Below, piece by piece: positions 1 through 7,198 of a DNA stretch of 64,000 nucleotides. This stretch comes from Xenorhabdus szentirmaii DSM 16338 (GTDB lineage Bacteria; Pseudomonadota; Gammaproteobacteria; Enterobacterales; Enterobacteriaceae), in the NCBI RefSeq assembly GCF_002632585.1, contig NZ_NIBV01000002.1, forward strand, positions 252,919 to 316,918, given 5' to 3'. Within the stretch, counting starts at the first letter, position 1. Each line of letters starts with the position of its first letter. The translations under genes and the position numbers were made by a program. Below the pieces are notes generated by a model. The model made no database searches. It saw nothing but the letters and a program-made list of their open reading frames with translations, and was not told where the DNA came from.

Positions 1-950
1 TTCAAAATAATGAGTGCATCAACCAAAGCACCGGCTTGTTGTCCCGTTGACATAATAAAAGTTGTTTTGGCCGGAACTTGCTCTGACACGTCAATAGGTT
101 TGCGAGCAACAACAATAAAACGGGTACTATTATCTTGTTGGTTCGCCAAATTGCTCTCTAAAACATGCAAGCCATAGAAAGTGCCACCAATCTCACTTCC
201 CAGTGCTGCAACATCTGGCGAATTGAGTTCAGCTACTTTTTGCATAGCAGCAGCTGTGCTTTCACAATAGATGATATTCCAGTGAGGATACTGGTTGAGA
301 AATTGGCTGCATTGCTGGAAAGGTTGTGAATGGCTATAGACGGTTTTTATCCTCGAGGTATCAGTTTCTGCTGTAATCAATAGGCAGTGATTGATGGGCA
401 GCGTTATTTCTCCGACAAGTGACAAAGGTGTATGTTGCAATAAATCATAAACTTCATTGATTGCTCCGGAACTTGTATTCTCCAATGGTAAAATACCGTA
501 GTCTGCCTGACCAATCTCAACCAATGAAAAAATATCTGAAAACTTGTGACTACTACACTCAACCAACTGATTAAAATGCCGAGCGGCAAATTGACGAGCT
601 GCAATATGTGAGTAGGAACCTTTTGGCCCCAAAAAAGTAATGCGGGCAGAATTGTAAGAGGTTTGGTTCAGATGTTGTTGCAATAATGCCTGTTGAGTCA
701 GCACGGAATCTTCAATTATCATCTGAAATAACCGCGTGATATAGAAACCATCCAATCCGTGGTGTTTTCCTTTATTAATCAATACATTCAGTAATTCTTG
801 TTCACGGTTTTTATCTCGGATAGGACGGTGGTCGAGAAGTTTTGTCTGGGCAACATCTCCTGCTAACTGCCGACGTTTAGCTAATAAGTCCAATAAATTG
901 GCATCAATATGATTAATTTCTTCTCGTAACTTCACTAAATCTCGTTCCAT
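1..950 (-). CDS. pheA: Chorismate mutase/prephenate dehydratase (P-protein), 3' end cut by window edge
   Basis: Bifunctional cytoplasmic enzyme that converts chorismate to prephenate and then to phenylpyruvate in phenylalanine synthesis. Reading in from the ATG at 948-950 gives about 316 residues without a stop before base 1. The first ~90 residues are an AroQ-type chorismate mutase helix bundle ([22 protein letters not shown]). The prephenate dehydratase domain begins near residue 105 with [15 protein letters not shown] and contains the [10 protein letters not shown] motif. A C-terminal regulatory (ACT) region is starting where the window ends, so roughly the last 70 residues of a ~386-residue protein are missing. 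A leader peptide and attenuator lie directly upstream. Identification is firm. Confidence 0.97.
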   Translation of the reverse strand, partial: MERDLVKLREEINHIDANLLDLLAKRRQLAGDVAQTKLLDHRPIRDKNREQELLNVLINKGKHHGLDGFYITRLFQMIIEDSVLTQQALLQQHLNQTSYNSARITFLGPKGSYSHIAARQFAARHFNQLVECSSHKFSDIFSLVEIGQADYGILPLENTSSGAINEVYDLLQHTPLSLVGEITLPINHCLLITAETDTSRIKTVYSHSQPFQQCSQFLNQYPHWNIIYCESTAAAMQKVAELNSPDVAALGSEIGGTFYGLHVLESNLANQQDNSTRFIVVARKPIDVSEQVPAKTTFIMSTGQQAGALVDALIIL

Positions 951-1015
951 AGCTTTTTCCTGACATTCTTATTATGGGGAATTTGTGTTGTGGGCATGTT
1001 CCATGACCGATAAAA

Positions 1016-1042
1016 CAAAAAAACCTCCGCTAGTCGGGAGGC
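1016..1042 (-). terminator. pheA attenuator (intrinsic terminator)
   Basis: On the minus strand GCCTCCCGACTAGCGGAGG forms a GC-rich hairpin followed by a run of seven or more T. It lies between the pheL leader peptide and pheA, where phenylalanine attenuation terminates transcription in E. coli. Formation of the terminator should depend on how fast ribosomes read the Phe codons of pheL. Confidence 0.85.
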
Positions 1043-1085
1043 TTTTGCGTCTTCTTGATTTCTCTTTAAAACGAAGCAACCTCCT

Positions 1086-1133
1086 TTATGGGAAGGTAAA
1101 AAAGAAAAATAAGAAAGACAGAATGTGGATCAT
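1086..1133 (-). CDS. pheL: pheA operon leader peptide
   Basis: A 15-codon reading frame encodes MIHILSFLFFFFTFP and ends in TAA. Six of its codons are Phe. It matches the E. coli leader [15 protein letters not shown] in length, Phe run and the FTFP end. It sits upstream of the attenuator hairpin and pheA, so it is the ribosome-stalling sensor for charged tRNA-Phe. It is too short for ordinary gene callers. Confidence 0.93.
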   Translation of the reverse strand: MIHILSFLFFFFTFP

Positions 1134-1177
1134 TTTTTTGTGAGTGTATTAATTTATCAATTCAATAATGTACTTTA

Positions 1178-1204
1178 ATTAACCTATTTGACGAGCACTG
1201 TCAA
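1178..1204 (-). promoter_or_regulatory. Probable pheLA promoter
   Basis: On the minus strand a perfect TTGACA (1204 to 1199) is followed after 16-17 bases by TTAATTA, a weak -10 match. It lies about 45 bases upstream of the pheL start. The nearest IS remnant begins only about 57 bases further upstream (1261), so the promoter core appears to have escaped the insertion. Confidence 0.6.
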
Positions 1205-1260
1205 CAAAATGTTCATTATTCCAACTGTATGTCGTATGGGTAGTTGTATACCCTTTGGGT

Positions 1261-1806
1261 ACTAGCTTAGACCCGACCTGGCAGTTACCGGTTATTTATA
1301 CAGGTGTCTGTCAGGTTAAATCTGGTTCAGATTTTTTTCTGTCCAGAGACTTTTTTCATCAACCAACATTTTCCTTGGCGTTCGTCCACAACACATTTTT
1401 CCTTGATGCGTTCTTTCATTATTGTAATACCATAGTCAGTTATCGAGATCCGCCTGAAGACTTTCCCGATCACTATAAAGTTTCTTGCGGAATGTCACTT
1501 GATAAAACGCCTGTAACATCGTTTTATGGAAGCGTTCGCAGATACCATTCGTTTGAGAATATCGGGCTTTCGTTTTCGTATGGCCAATGTCATTCATCGC
1601 CCAATAAAGTTCATAATCATGATGCTCGACACGGCCACAGTATTCGGTTTCCCGAGCGGTGAGTATCCTCAGCGGGGGAAGTCGTTGTGCTTCATAGAAT
1701 ACGCTCATTGAGCAAGTCTGCTTTTGTATAACCGCTTGGACACTTTTATCAAAACCGGTAATACTCAACCTTGCAAGGGCTCATTGTCAGATCAAATTGA
1801 GACTAA
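1261..1806 (-). mobile_element. Degenerate IS481-type element remnant, left copy
   Basis: The minus strand encodes the C-terminal half of an IS481/IS3-type integrase-core transposase: LRILTARETEYCG, HHDYELYWAMNDIGHTKT, then QTNGICERFHKTMLQ. The motifs are split by stops and frame changes and there is no intact gene. The outer end (1261) carries TTAGACCCGACCTGGCAG. The other end (1785-1806) reads, on the minus strand, TTAGTCTCAATTTGATCTGACA, which resembles it and may be the opposite terminal repeat. If so, this is an internally deleted element lacking the transposase N-terminus. A second copy of the outer ~300 bases lies inverted at 3567-3863. Confidence 0.72.
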
Positions 1807-1825
1807 GACACTTAATTCTGTGAAC

Positions 1826-1902
1826 ACCGAGGGACTTTGTCGTATCTTAACTACCAAGCGATTCTGTCGTTTTAAAATAATTACCAAGGGAAATTGACGG
1901 AT
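1826..1902. repeat. Three imperfect terminal repeats at left end of the ISNCY element
   Basis: Three related motifs occur in the same orientation: ACCGAGGGACTTTGTCGTA (1826), TACCAAGCGATTCTGTCGTT (1852) and TACCAAGGGAAATTGACGGAT (1882). Two inverted partners occur at the right end (3519-3565). The pattern suggests several transposase binding sites per end. Confidence 0.65.
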
Positions 1903-1958
1903 CTATTTGATCAGTGATTCTCTGAATATTCCTTATACGTATTCAGAGGTTGCGAAGG

Positions 1959-3098
1959 ATGATTATGATGGATTCTAAAACTCAGCTCACCGTTGATGTG
2001 ATCGCCAAGGTCGCTCAGGGGAAAATGAGCATTCTCAATGCTTCCAAGCTCTTGAATAAGTCCCACCGAACTATTGAACGTTATCTTCAGCGATATCAGA
2101 AGGTCGGTATCCAATTTGCCATTCACGGTAATGCAGGCAGAAGCCCAGCCAACAAAATCCCAAATTTCCTCAAGAAACAGGTTCAGTCCCTTATCAAAGA
2201 AAAGTACTACGACTTGAATTTGCAGCATCTGGCCGAGTTGCTGAAAAAGCATGAAGGTATCTTGGTAAAGCGTGAGATGCTGCGTTCGTGGGCGCATGAT
2301 ATCCATCATGTGAAAAGGTCTAAGCGTCGACGGACTCAGGTTCGAAAAAGGCGCGAGCGGATGGAGTCGGCGGGTTTACTGCTTCAAATGGACGGCAGCC
2401 CTCACCGCGGGTTCGGGAACAAAAAATCTTTCTTGATAGCCCTCATCGATGACGCAACCAGTGAAGTTCATGCCGAGTTTTTTCAGTCGGAAACGACCGA
2501 AGGTTGCCTTAAAGTCATGAGAGGCTACATTGAGAAAAAAGGGCTGTTTAAAGCGCTATACGTCGATAAAGCCGGTATCTTCGGCGGCCCAAAGCGCTGT
2601 CACTTCTCCCAAATGCAAAGAGCCTGCGAGGAGCTGGGGATCGAGATCATCTTCGCCAACTCACCACAAGGTAAAGGTCGTGTCGAACGCGCCTTCGATA
2701 CCTTCCAAGACCGTCTAGTTCCTGAGTTACGGCTGAGAGGGATCAGCGATATGCAGAGCGCGAATCAGTACCTCCAGAAAGAGTTTATTCCTGAATATTG
2801 GCAGAAAAACATCATGATCAATGCTAAAAATATTAAGTCCGAGTTCAAGCCTGTTCCTGCGCATATTGACCTCGATACGGTCTGTGTTCAGAAGGATTAT
2901 CGGAAAATTCGCCGTGACCATACGTTCAGCTACTACAACAAAATGTACCTTATTGACTCTCCTCTGAGGCACGCTATCACTCACCAGAAAATAGAAGTCC
3001 GAAAGCATTATGATGGCAGCATCGTCGCCTGCTTCGCTGGCCGAAAACTGATGATATCTGAGGTAACAGAGCCGACGATGTATGACTTAGAAATCTAG
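1959..3098 (+). CDS. ISNCY (IS1202-like) family transposase
   Basis: DNA-cutting and strand-transfer enzyme of the element. The N-terminus is a helix-turn-helix (SILNASKLLNKSHRTIERYLQRY). An RNase H-like DDE core follows, with candidate acidic residues in LLQMDGSPHRGF, LYVDKAGIFGG and KGRVERAFDTF. The frame is open for about 379 residues with no internal stop, so the gene could be functional. The ATG at 1959 has AGAGG at a good distance; ATGs at 1965 and 1968 are alternatives, and an upstream TTG at 1950 is less likely. The stop is TAG at 3096-3098, and the frame stays open beyond it into an IS481-type sequence. Family assignment is by motif and is fairly secure. Confidence 0.8.
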   Translation: MIMMDSKTQLTVDVIAKVAQGKMSILNASKLLNKSHRTIERYLQRYQKVGIQFAIHGNAGRSPANKIPNFLKKQVQSLIKEKYYDLNLQHLAELLKKHEGILVKREMLRSWAHDIHHVKRSKRRRTQVRKRRERMESAGLLLQMDGSPHRGFGNKKSFLIALIDDATSEVHAEFFQSETTEGCLKVMRGYIEKKGLFKALYVDKAGIFGGPKRCHFSQMQRACEELGIEIIFANSPQGKGRVERAFDTFQDRLVPELRLRGISDMQSANQYLQKEFIPEYWQKNIMINAKNIKSEFKPVPAHIDLDTVCVQKDYRKIRRDHTFSYYNKMYLIDSPLRHAITHQKIEVRKHYDGSIVACFAGRKLMISEVTEPTMYDLEI

Positions 3099-3473
3099 AG
3101 AAAACTGGATGCAATAGAACTGGCAGAAAAACTGGGTAATGTCTCTGAAGCGGCTCGCCTCAGTGGCTGCTCACGAGAAACTCTCTATAAAAATCGCAGG
3201 CTACTCAAGGAGAAAGGCCCGCTAGCGTTAAAGCGCACGCTCAATCCAGACCATCACCACAAAAACCGAACGCCAAAAGAACGGGAGGAAACGGTGATTG
3301 CCTTCTCGCTGGAAAACCCCCATCTGGGCCAAGTTCAACTCGCAGCCCAACTCAGGAAAAAGTACGGGATAGAGATAAGCCAGTCCACGGTTCGGTGTAT
3401 CTGGCTGAGACATAAGCTCAACACGGTAGCCCTGCGAGTAGAGAGAGCAAAATCATCGCTAGCTGTTGCTTAG
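3099..3473 (+). pseudogene. N-terminal fragment of an IS481-type transposase
   Basis: About 124 residues directly follow the TAG of the ISNCY transposase in the same frame, with no start codon of their own. They contain a helix-turn-helix (LGNVSEAARLSGCSRETLYKN), a second DNA-binding segment (EREETVIAFSLENPHLGQVQ) and the ALRVERA linker that precedes the catalytic core in IS481 transposases. The core itself is missing, since a stop occurs at 3471. Either this is debris captured when elements recombined, or the element carries a second DNA-binding module. The first seems more likely. Confidence 0.6.
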
Positions 3474-3566
3474 CGATGATGATTAGTTGAGCATTCTATG
3501 CAGAGACTGGTATGCTGGAACGATAAAGTCCCTCGGTAATTAATCCGTCAGTCTCCCTCGGTAATC

Positions 3567-3863
3567 ACAAAATAAATGGTATCTGCGAACGCTTCCATAA
3601 AACGATGTTACAGGCGTTTTATCAGGCGACGTTCCGAAAGAAACTTTATAGTGATCGGGAAAGTCTTCAGGTGGATCTCGATAACTGGCGGTGGTATTAC
3701 GATAATGAAAGAATGCATCAAGGAAAAATGTGTTGCGGGTAAACGCCAATGAAAATGTTGATTGATGGAAAACGCCTCTGGGCAGAAAAAAATCTGAACC
3801 AGATTTAACCTGACAGACACTTGTATAAATAATCGGTAGCTGTCAGGTCGGGTCTGAGCTAAT
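3567..3863 (+). mobile_element. IS481-type element remnant, right copy
   Basis: The plus strand encodes only the transposase C-terminus (NGICERFHKTMLQ, then YYDNERMHQGKMCCG) before a stop at about 3738-3740. The sequence then runs to TTAGCTCAGACCCGACCTG, read on the minus strand from 3862. It is nearly identical to 1261-1560 in inverted orientation. The outer end lies 5 bases beyond the raiA stop codon, so the insertion abuts that gene. Confidence 0.72.
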
Positions 3864-3868
3864 ACAAA

Positions 3869-4201
3869 TCATATCTCGGAGTCAAAGTTGGACTCTTTAA
3901 CACTGTTATCGGCGCGACGTGCTTCTGATTTATGCTGAACTTTATTGAGTTGGCGCTCCAATTTTGTCAGCAACTCGTTGATGGCAGCGTACATGTCATC
4001 ATGTTTTGAACTGGCAACCAAGGTGCCATTTGGTGTTCCAATAGTTGCATCAACCAAGAATCCTTGCGGTTCTTTTGATAGTACGATATGTGGATTAATT
4101 AGGTTGACTTGCCATTTGCCCAACTTATTCAGACGGTCTTCTACATGGCTACGAATTGCGGGGGTAATCTCCATTTGTTTGCTGGTAATGTTTATTAACA
4201 T
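3869..4201 (-). CDS. raiA: Ribosome-associated inhibitor A (YfiA family)
   Basis: Stationary-phase factor that binds the 30S subunit in the mRNA/tRNA channel, blocks initiation and stabilises 70S particles. The 110-residue protein has the family's beta-alpha-beta-beta-beta-alpha layout, starting [24 protein letters not shown] and including [19 protein letters not shown]. The length fits E. coli RaiA (113). GAGAGG precedes the ATG at 4201 at good spacing. The C-terminus (ESNFDSEI) lacks the acidic EEVEEE end of the E. coli protein, and the stop lies 5 bases from an IS end, so insertion may have changed the tail. A CRP-like palindrome lies upstream. Confidence 0.95.
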   Translation of the reverse strand: MLINITSKQMEITPAIRSHVEDRLNKLGKWQVNLINPHIVLSKEPQGFLVDATIGTPNGTLVASSKHDDMYAAINELLTKLERQLNKVQHKSEARRADNSVKESNFDSEI

Positions 4202-4262
4202 ATAGTTACCTCTCTGTGTTACTCCATCTTTGATGGATTCAGCATACCTCTCTTTTAAGTAA

Positions 4263-4284
4263 AAATAATGATCTAAATCACTTT
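4263..4284. promoter_or_regulatory. Candidate CRP site upstream of raiA
   Basis: AAATAATGATCTAAATCACTTT resembles the CRP consensus AAATGTGATCTAGATCACATTT around a palindromic core. It lies about 60-80 bases upstream of the raiA start on the side expected for its promoter. CRP control of E. coli raiA is recalled from knowledge of that gene. The left half-site is imperfect (ATGAT for GTGAT). Confidence 0.4.
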
Positions 4285-4440
4285 TGCCGAGTACTTTTGG
4301 GTGAGAGTAGTAGAATTGTGACAGCCAATAGATATATGGAGAATATTTGTTGCTAAATAAGGTTCAATGTCCCATTATTCATCGGTTATGGTGTGATAAT
4401 ATCAGTTGTAAATGTTGTCATTTTGAACTTTTTTGGTTAT

Positions 4441-4478
4441 AAAAAAAACAGCAGCCACTAAGTAGCCACTGCTTTTGA
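4441..4478 (-). terminator. Terminator downstream of bamD
   Basis: On the minus strand AGCAGTGGCTA and TAGTGGCTGCT form an imperfect 11-base-pair hairpin, followed by GTTTTTTTTAT. It lies about 20 bases after the bamD stop codon. Confidence 0.8.
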
Positions 4479-4494
4479 ATGTAGTTTCGAGAGA

Positions 4495-5217
4495 TTACTG
4501 AGGATTGGCTGCAATCAGTTTCGCCACCTTGTCTGCCTCAGTTTTTAGCCCCAAATTTTTATAGGCCGATTCCATGTAAGGCAATGCTTCACGAGTCGCA
4601 TTCGCGTCAGGGTAATTGCGTAGCATTTGCTCTATACGATTGATAACAGCCACATAAGCGCTTCGTTTAGTGTAGTATTTCACAACCGCCAGTTCATATT
4701 TCGCCAAGCGTTCTTTGAGGAATATTAAACGCTTTGTTGCATCGGCGGAGTATTGGCTGTTTGGGGAATCATGCACAAGTTGGTTGAAATCACGGAATGC
4801 AGCGCGGGCATGTTCAGGATCACGATCTGAACGGTCGACACCAAAGAACCCCTGCAAGGCGCTATCATCCAGGGCCTGTGACACCAATCCCCGCATATAC
4901 AGTACATAATCGATATTGGGATTCAGGCGCATGAAACGTTCAATGGATGCAAGCGCTAATGGAAACTCGGCTGATTTGTAATAGGCGTAGATCAAATCAA
5001 GCTGAACTTGTTGAGAATAAGGCCCAAAGGGATAACGGTTATCTAGGGATTCCAATTGTTTGATAGCCGCTTTATAGTTACCTTCTTGCAGCTTTTCCTG
5101 CCCGATTGAATAAATTTGAGATGGCGGGATATCAGGAACAGCATCCTTATTGCTGGAGCATCCAGATAAAACCAGGCTCAATGTGGTCGCTGCCACCAGA
5201 TATTTCATGCGAATCAT
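4495..5217 (-). CDS. bamD: Outer membrane assembly lipoprotein BamD
   Basis: Essential lipoprotein of the BAM complex, which folds beta-barrel proteins into the outer membrane; BamD binds BamA and nascent substrates. Residues 1-20 form a lipoprotein signal ([10 protein letters not shown], lipobox LSGC, Cys20). The remainder is a set of TPR-like repeats including [22 protein letters not shown] and [21 protein letters not shown]. The start at 5217 aligns with E. coli MTRMKY, although the frame is open further upstream to 5334. The protein is 240 residues against 245 in E. coli. Compared with that protein, three residues (THP) are missing from the NPTHPNIDY loop, leaving NPNIDY. rluD is divergent. 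Confidence 0.96.
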   Translation of the reverse strand: MIRMKYLVAATTLSLVLSGCSSNKDAVPDIPPSQIYSIGQEKLQEGNYKAAIKQLESLDNRYPFGPYSQQVQLDLIYAYYKSAEFPLALASIERFMRLNPNIDYVLYMRGLVSQALDDSALQGFFGVDRSDRDPEHARAAFRDFNQLVHDSPNSQYSADATKRLIFLKERLAKYELAVVKYYTKRSAYVAVINRIEQMLRNYPDANATREALPYMESAYKNLGLKTEADKVAKLIAANPQ

Positions 5218-5355
5218 CACGTGTTGATTACCCTCTGAGTGTTTTCTGGGAGACTGTCCGTGAAGCTCCCGGCAAAATATAGAGTTACAATAGCACACTA
5301 TTTTAAATGAAACGGCCTTGCCGTCAAAACTCAACGTAAAATATAGAAGTTATAT

Positions 5356-6333
5356 ATGGCACAACAAATCCGACTGAATGCAATAGTCGCTGAATCTCAG
5401 CTTGGTCAGCGTTTGGACCAGGCTTTAGCTGAATTGTTTCCTGACTATTCAAGGTCACGTATAAAAGAGTGGATCTTGGACAATAAAGTTCAAGTTAATG
5501 GTAAATTAATTAGCAAACCCAAAGAAAAAGTTTTGGGCGGTGAAGAAATTTCCATCGATGCTATCATTGAAGAGGATGCCCGCTGGGAACCACAAGATAT
5601 TGAACTGAATATTGTTTATGAAGATGAAGATATTCTGGTCATTAATAAACCGCGTGACTTGGTTGTTCATCCGGGGGCGGGTAACCCGGATGGTACTGTA
5701 CTGAATGCGTTGTTATACCGTTATCCTGAAATTGTAGATGTTCCTCGAGCAGGTATTGTTCATCGGCTAGATAAAGATACAACCGGATTAATGGTTGTTG
5801 CAAAAACAGTACCAGCACAAACCCGTCTGGTGGAATCTTTGCAGTTGCGTGAAATAACCCGTGAATATGAAGCTGTTGCCTTGGGATGCATGACGGCGGG
5901 CGGTATGGTTGAAGAACCTATTTCCCGTCATCCAACTAAACGAACACATATGGCGGTACACCCAATGGGTAAACCGGCGGTGACCCATTATCGTGTCATG
6001 GAACATTTTCGTGCGCATACCCGTTTGCGTTTGCGTTTAGAAACAGGAAGAACACACCAAATTCGTGTGCATATGTCACATATTAAACATCCTCTGGTCG
6101 GTGATCAGTTGTATGGTGGGCGTCCCCGTCCTTTGAAAGGGGCTTCAGATGAATTTCGCGAAGTGATGCGCAACTTTGATCGTCAGGCATTGCACGCCAC
6201 TATGTTGCGTCTCTATCATCCGATTACAGGTATTGAGATGGAGTGGCACGCGCCATTGCCAGATGACATGGTCAAATTGATTGACGTGATGAAAGCGGAC
6301 GCTGAAGCTTTCAAAGATGAAATGGATTGGTAA
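5356..6333 (+). CDS. rluD: 23S rRNA pseudouridine synthase D
   Basis: Makes pseudouridines 1911, 1915 and 1917 in helix 69 of 23S rRNA. The 325-residue protein has an N-terminal S4-like RNA-binding domain (residues ~18-75, RLDQALAELFPDYSRSRIKEWI). The catalytic domain carries HRLDKDTTG with the catalytic aspartate at 139, the E. coli position, and the later RTHQIRVHMSHIKHPLVGD motif. It is divergent from bamD, and pgeF starts 4 bases after its stop, so rluD and pgeF are probably one operon. Confidence 0.97.
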   Translation: MAQQIRLNAIVAESQLGQRLDQALAELFPDYSRSRIKEWILDNKVQVNGKLISKPKEKVLGGEEISIDAIIEEDARWEPQDIELNIVYEDEDILVINKPRDLVVHPGAGNPDGTVLNALLYRYPEIVDVPRAGIVHRLDKDTTGLMVVAKTVPAQTRLVESLQLREITREYEAVALGCMTAGGMVEEPISRHPTKRTHMAVHPMGKPAVTHYRVMEHFRAHTRLRLRLETGRTHQIRVHMSHIKHPLVGDQLYGGRPRPLKGASDEFREVMRNFDRQALHATMLRLYHPITGIEMEWHAPLPDDMVKLIDVMKADAEAFKDEMDW

Positions 6334-6337
6334 CTAA

Positions 6338-7069
6338 ATGGCATCGCTGATTTTTCCCGATTGGCCACAACCCGATAATGTCGGGGCGTGTAGTACGACT
6401 CGTATGGGGGGCGTGAGTTTGCCTCCTTATGACAGTTTGAACCTGGGTAATCATGTTGGAGATAAATCAGAACATGTAGAGCGAAATAGAAGTCTATTGG
6501 CTGAATATGCTCAGTTACCACGAGAACCAGTCTGGCTGGAGCAAATACACGGAACTGAAGTTATCACTCTTGATGGTCAGGCCGTAGGGAATTATCAGGC
6601 GGATGCTGCTTATACGAATACTCCGGGGCAGGTTTGTGCTGTGATGACAGCTGATTGCCTGCCTGTCCTTTTATGCAGTGCTTCAGGTGATGAAGTTGCG
6701 GCAGCTCATGCAGGGTGGCGCGGGTTATGTTCAGGAATATTGGAAAACACAGTATCTCGGTTTAATGCAAAACCTGAAATGATCCGGGCGTGGTTAGGTC
6801 CGGCTATTGGGCCTGAAAAATTTGAGGTAGGGCCAGAAGTCAGAGAGGCTTTCATTGCCACGAACTTTGATTTGCAACAAGCTTTCATCCCCTATGGTGA
6901 TAAATATCTGGCAAATATCTATTTATTGGCTAAATTGAAGTTGCAGTCTTTAGGTATAACAGAAGTTTTTGGGGGAACCGCGTGTACTGTCACGGAGGAA
7001 AGACACTTTTTCTCTTATCGCCGTGATGGTAACTCAGGGAGAATGGCAACTTTGATTTGGTTGCGATAA
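6338..7069 (+). CDS. pgeF: Peptidoglycan editing factor / multicopper-oxidase-like YfiH
   Basis: Member of the DUF152 (YfiH) family. The E. coli protein has been reported to remove mis-incorporated residues from cell-wall precursors, and members also show purine-nucleoside or polyphenol oxidase activity. The metal-site residues H71 (QIHG), C107 (TADCLP) and H124 (AAHAGWRG) are all present. The 243-residue length equals the E. coli protein. The start ATG at 6338 is four bases behind rluD, which suggests translational coupling. Confidence 0.93.
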   Translation: MASLIFPDWPQPDNVGACSTTRMGGVSLPPYDSLNLGNHVGDKSEHVERNRSLLAEYAQLPREPVWLEQIHGTEVITLDGQAVGNYQADAAYTNTPGQVCAVMTADCLPVLLCSASGDEVAAAHAGWRGLCSGILENTVSRFNAKPEMIRAWLGPAIGPEKFEVGPEVREAFIATNFDLQQAFIPYGDKYLANIYLLAKLKLQSLGITEVFGGTACTVTEERHFFSYRRDGNSGRMATLIWLR

Positions 7070-7131
7070 CCTACTTCATGGGACGATCTTTGGCGTATAG
7101 CGGGCAATCTCCAATTAACTTTTCAGAATAC

Positions 7132-7160
7132 CTTGAATATTTAAGGAATGACCTTATCTA
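7132..7160 (+). promoter_or_regulatory. Sigma-32 (heat-shock) promoter of clpB
   Basis: CTTGAA at 7132-7137 is a perfect RpoH -35 core. Fourteen bases later CCTTATCTA (7152-7160) fits the sigma-32 -10 consensus CCCCATNTA at most positions. The spacing is normal and the site lies about 40 bases before the clpB start, behind an apparently independent pgeF gene. Confidence 0.8.
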
Positions 7161-7198
7161 ATCTCCAGTAGCAAATTCTGACCAGTATTGGAGGTGTT

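Larger units (their letters stand above)
1826..3565 (+). mobile_element. ISNCY/IS1202-type insertion sequence (approximate limits)
   Basis: The limits are set by repeated motifs of the form taccRAGGgA...CGgat that face inward at both ends: 1826-1844, 1852-1871 and 1882-1902 on the left, and 3519-3540 and 3542-3565 (inverted) on the right. Between them lie a long transposase gene (1959-3098) and a fragment of a second transposase (3099-3473). The element sits between two inverted IS481-type remnants and seems to have interrupted the right one. Limits are inferred from the repeats, and no clear target duplication was found. Confidence 0.65.

Noticed and set aside
1255-1662. A 135-codon plus-strand frame over the left IS remnant
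   Set aside because: It is the antisense of the degenerate transposase C-terminus on the minus strand and has no protein-like domain.
5218-5334. A 39-codon upstream extension of bamD
   Set aside because: It would bury the lipoprotein signal inside the protein; the MIRMKY start fits E. coli BamD.
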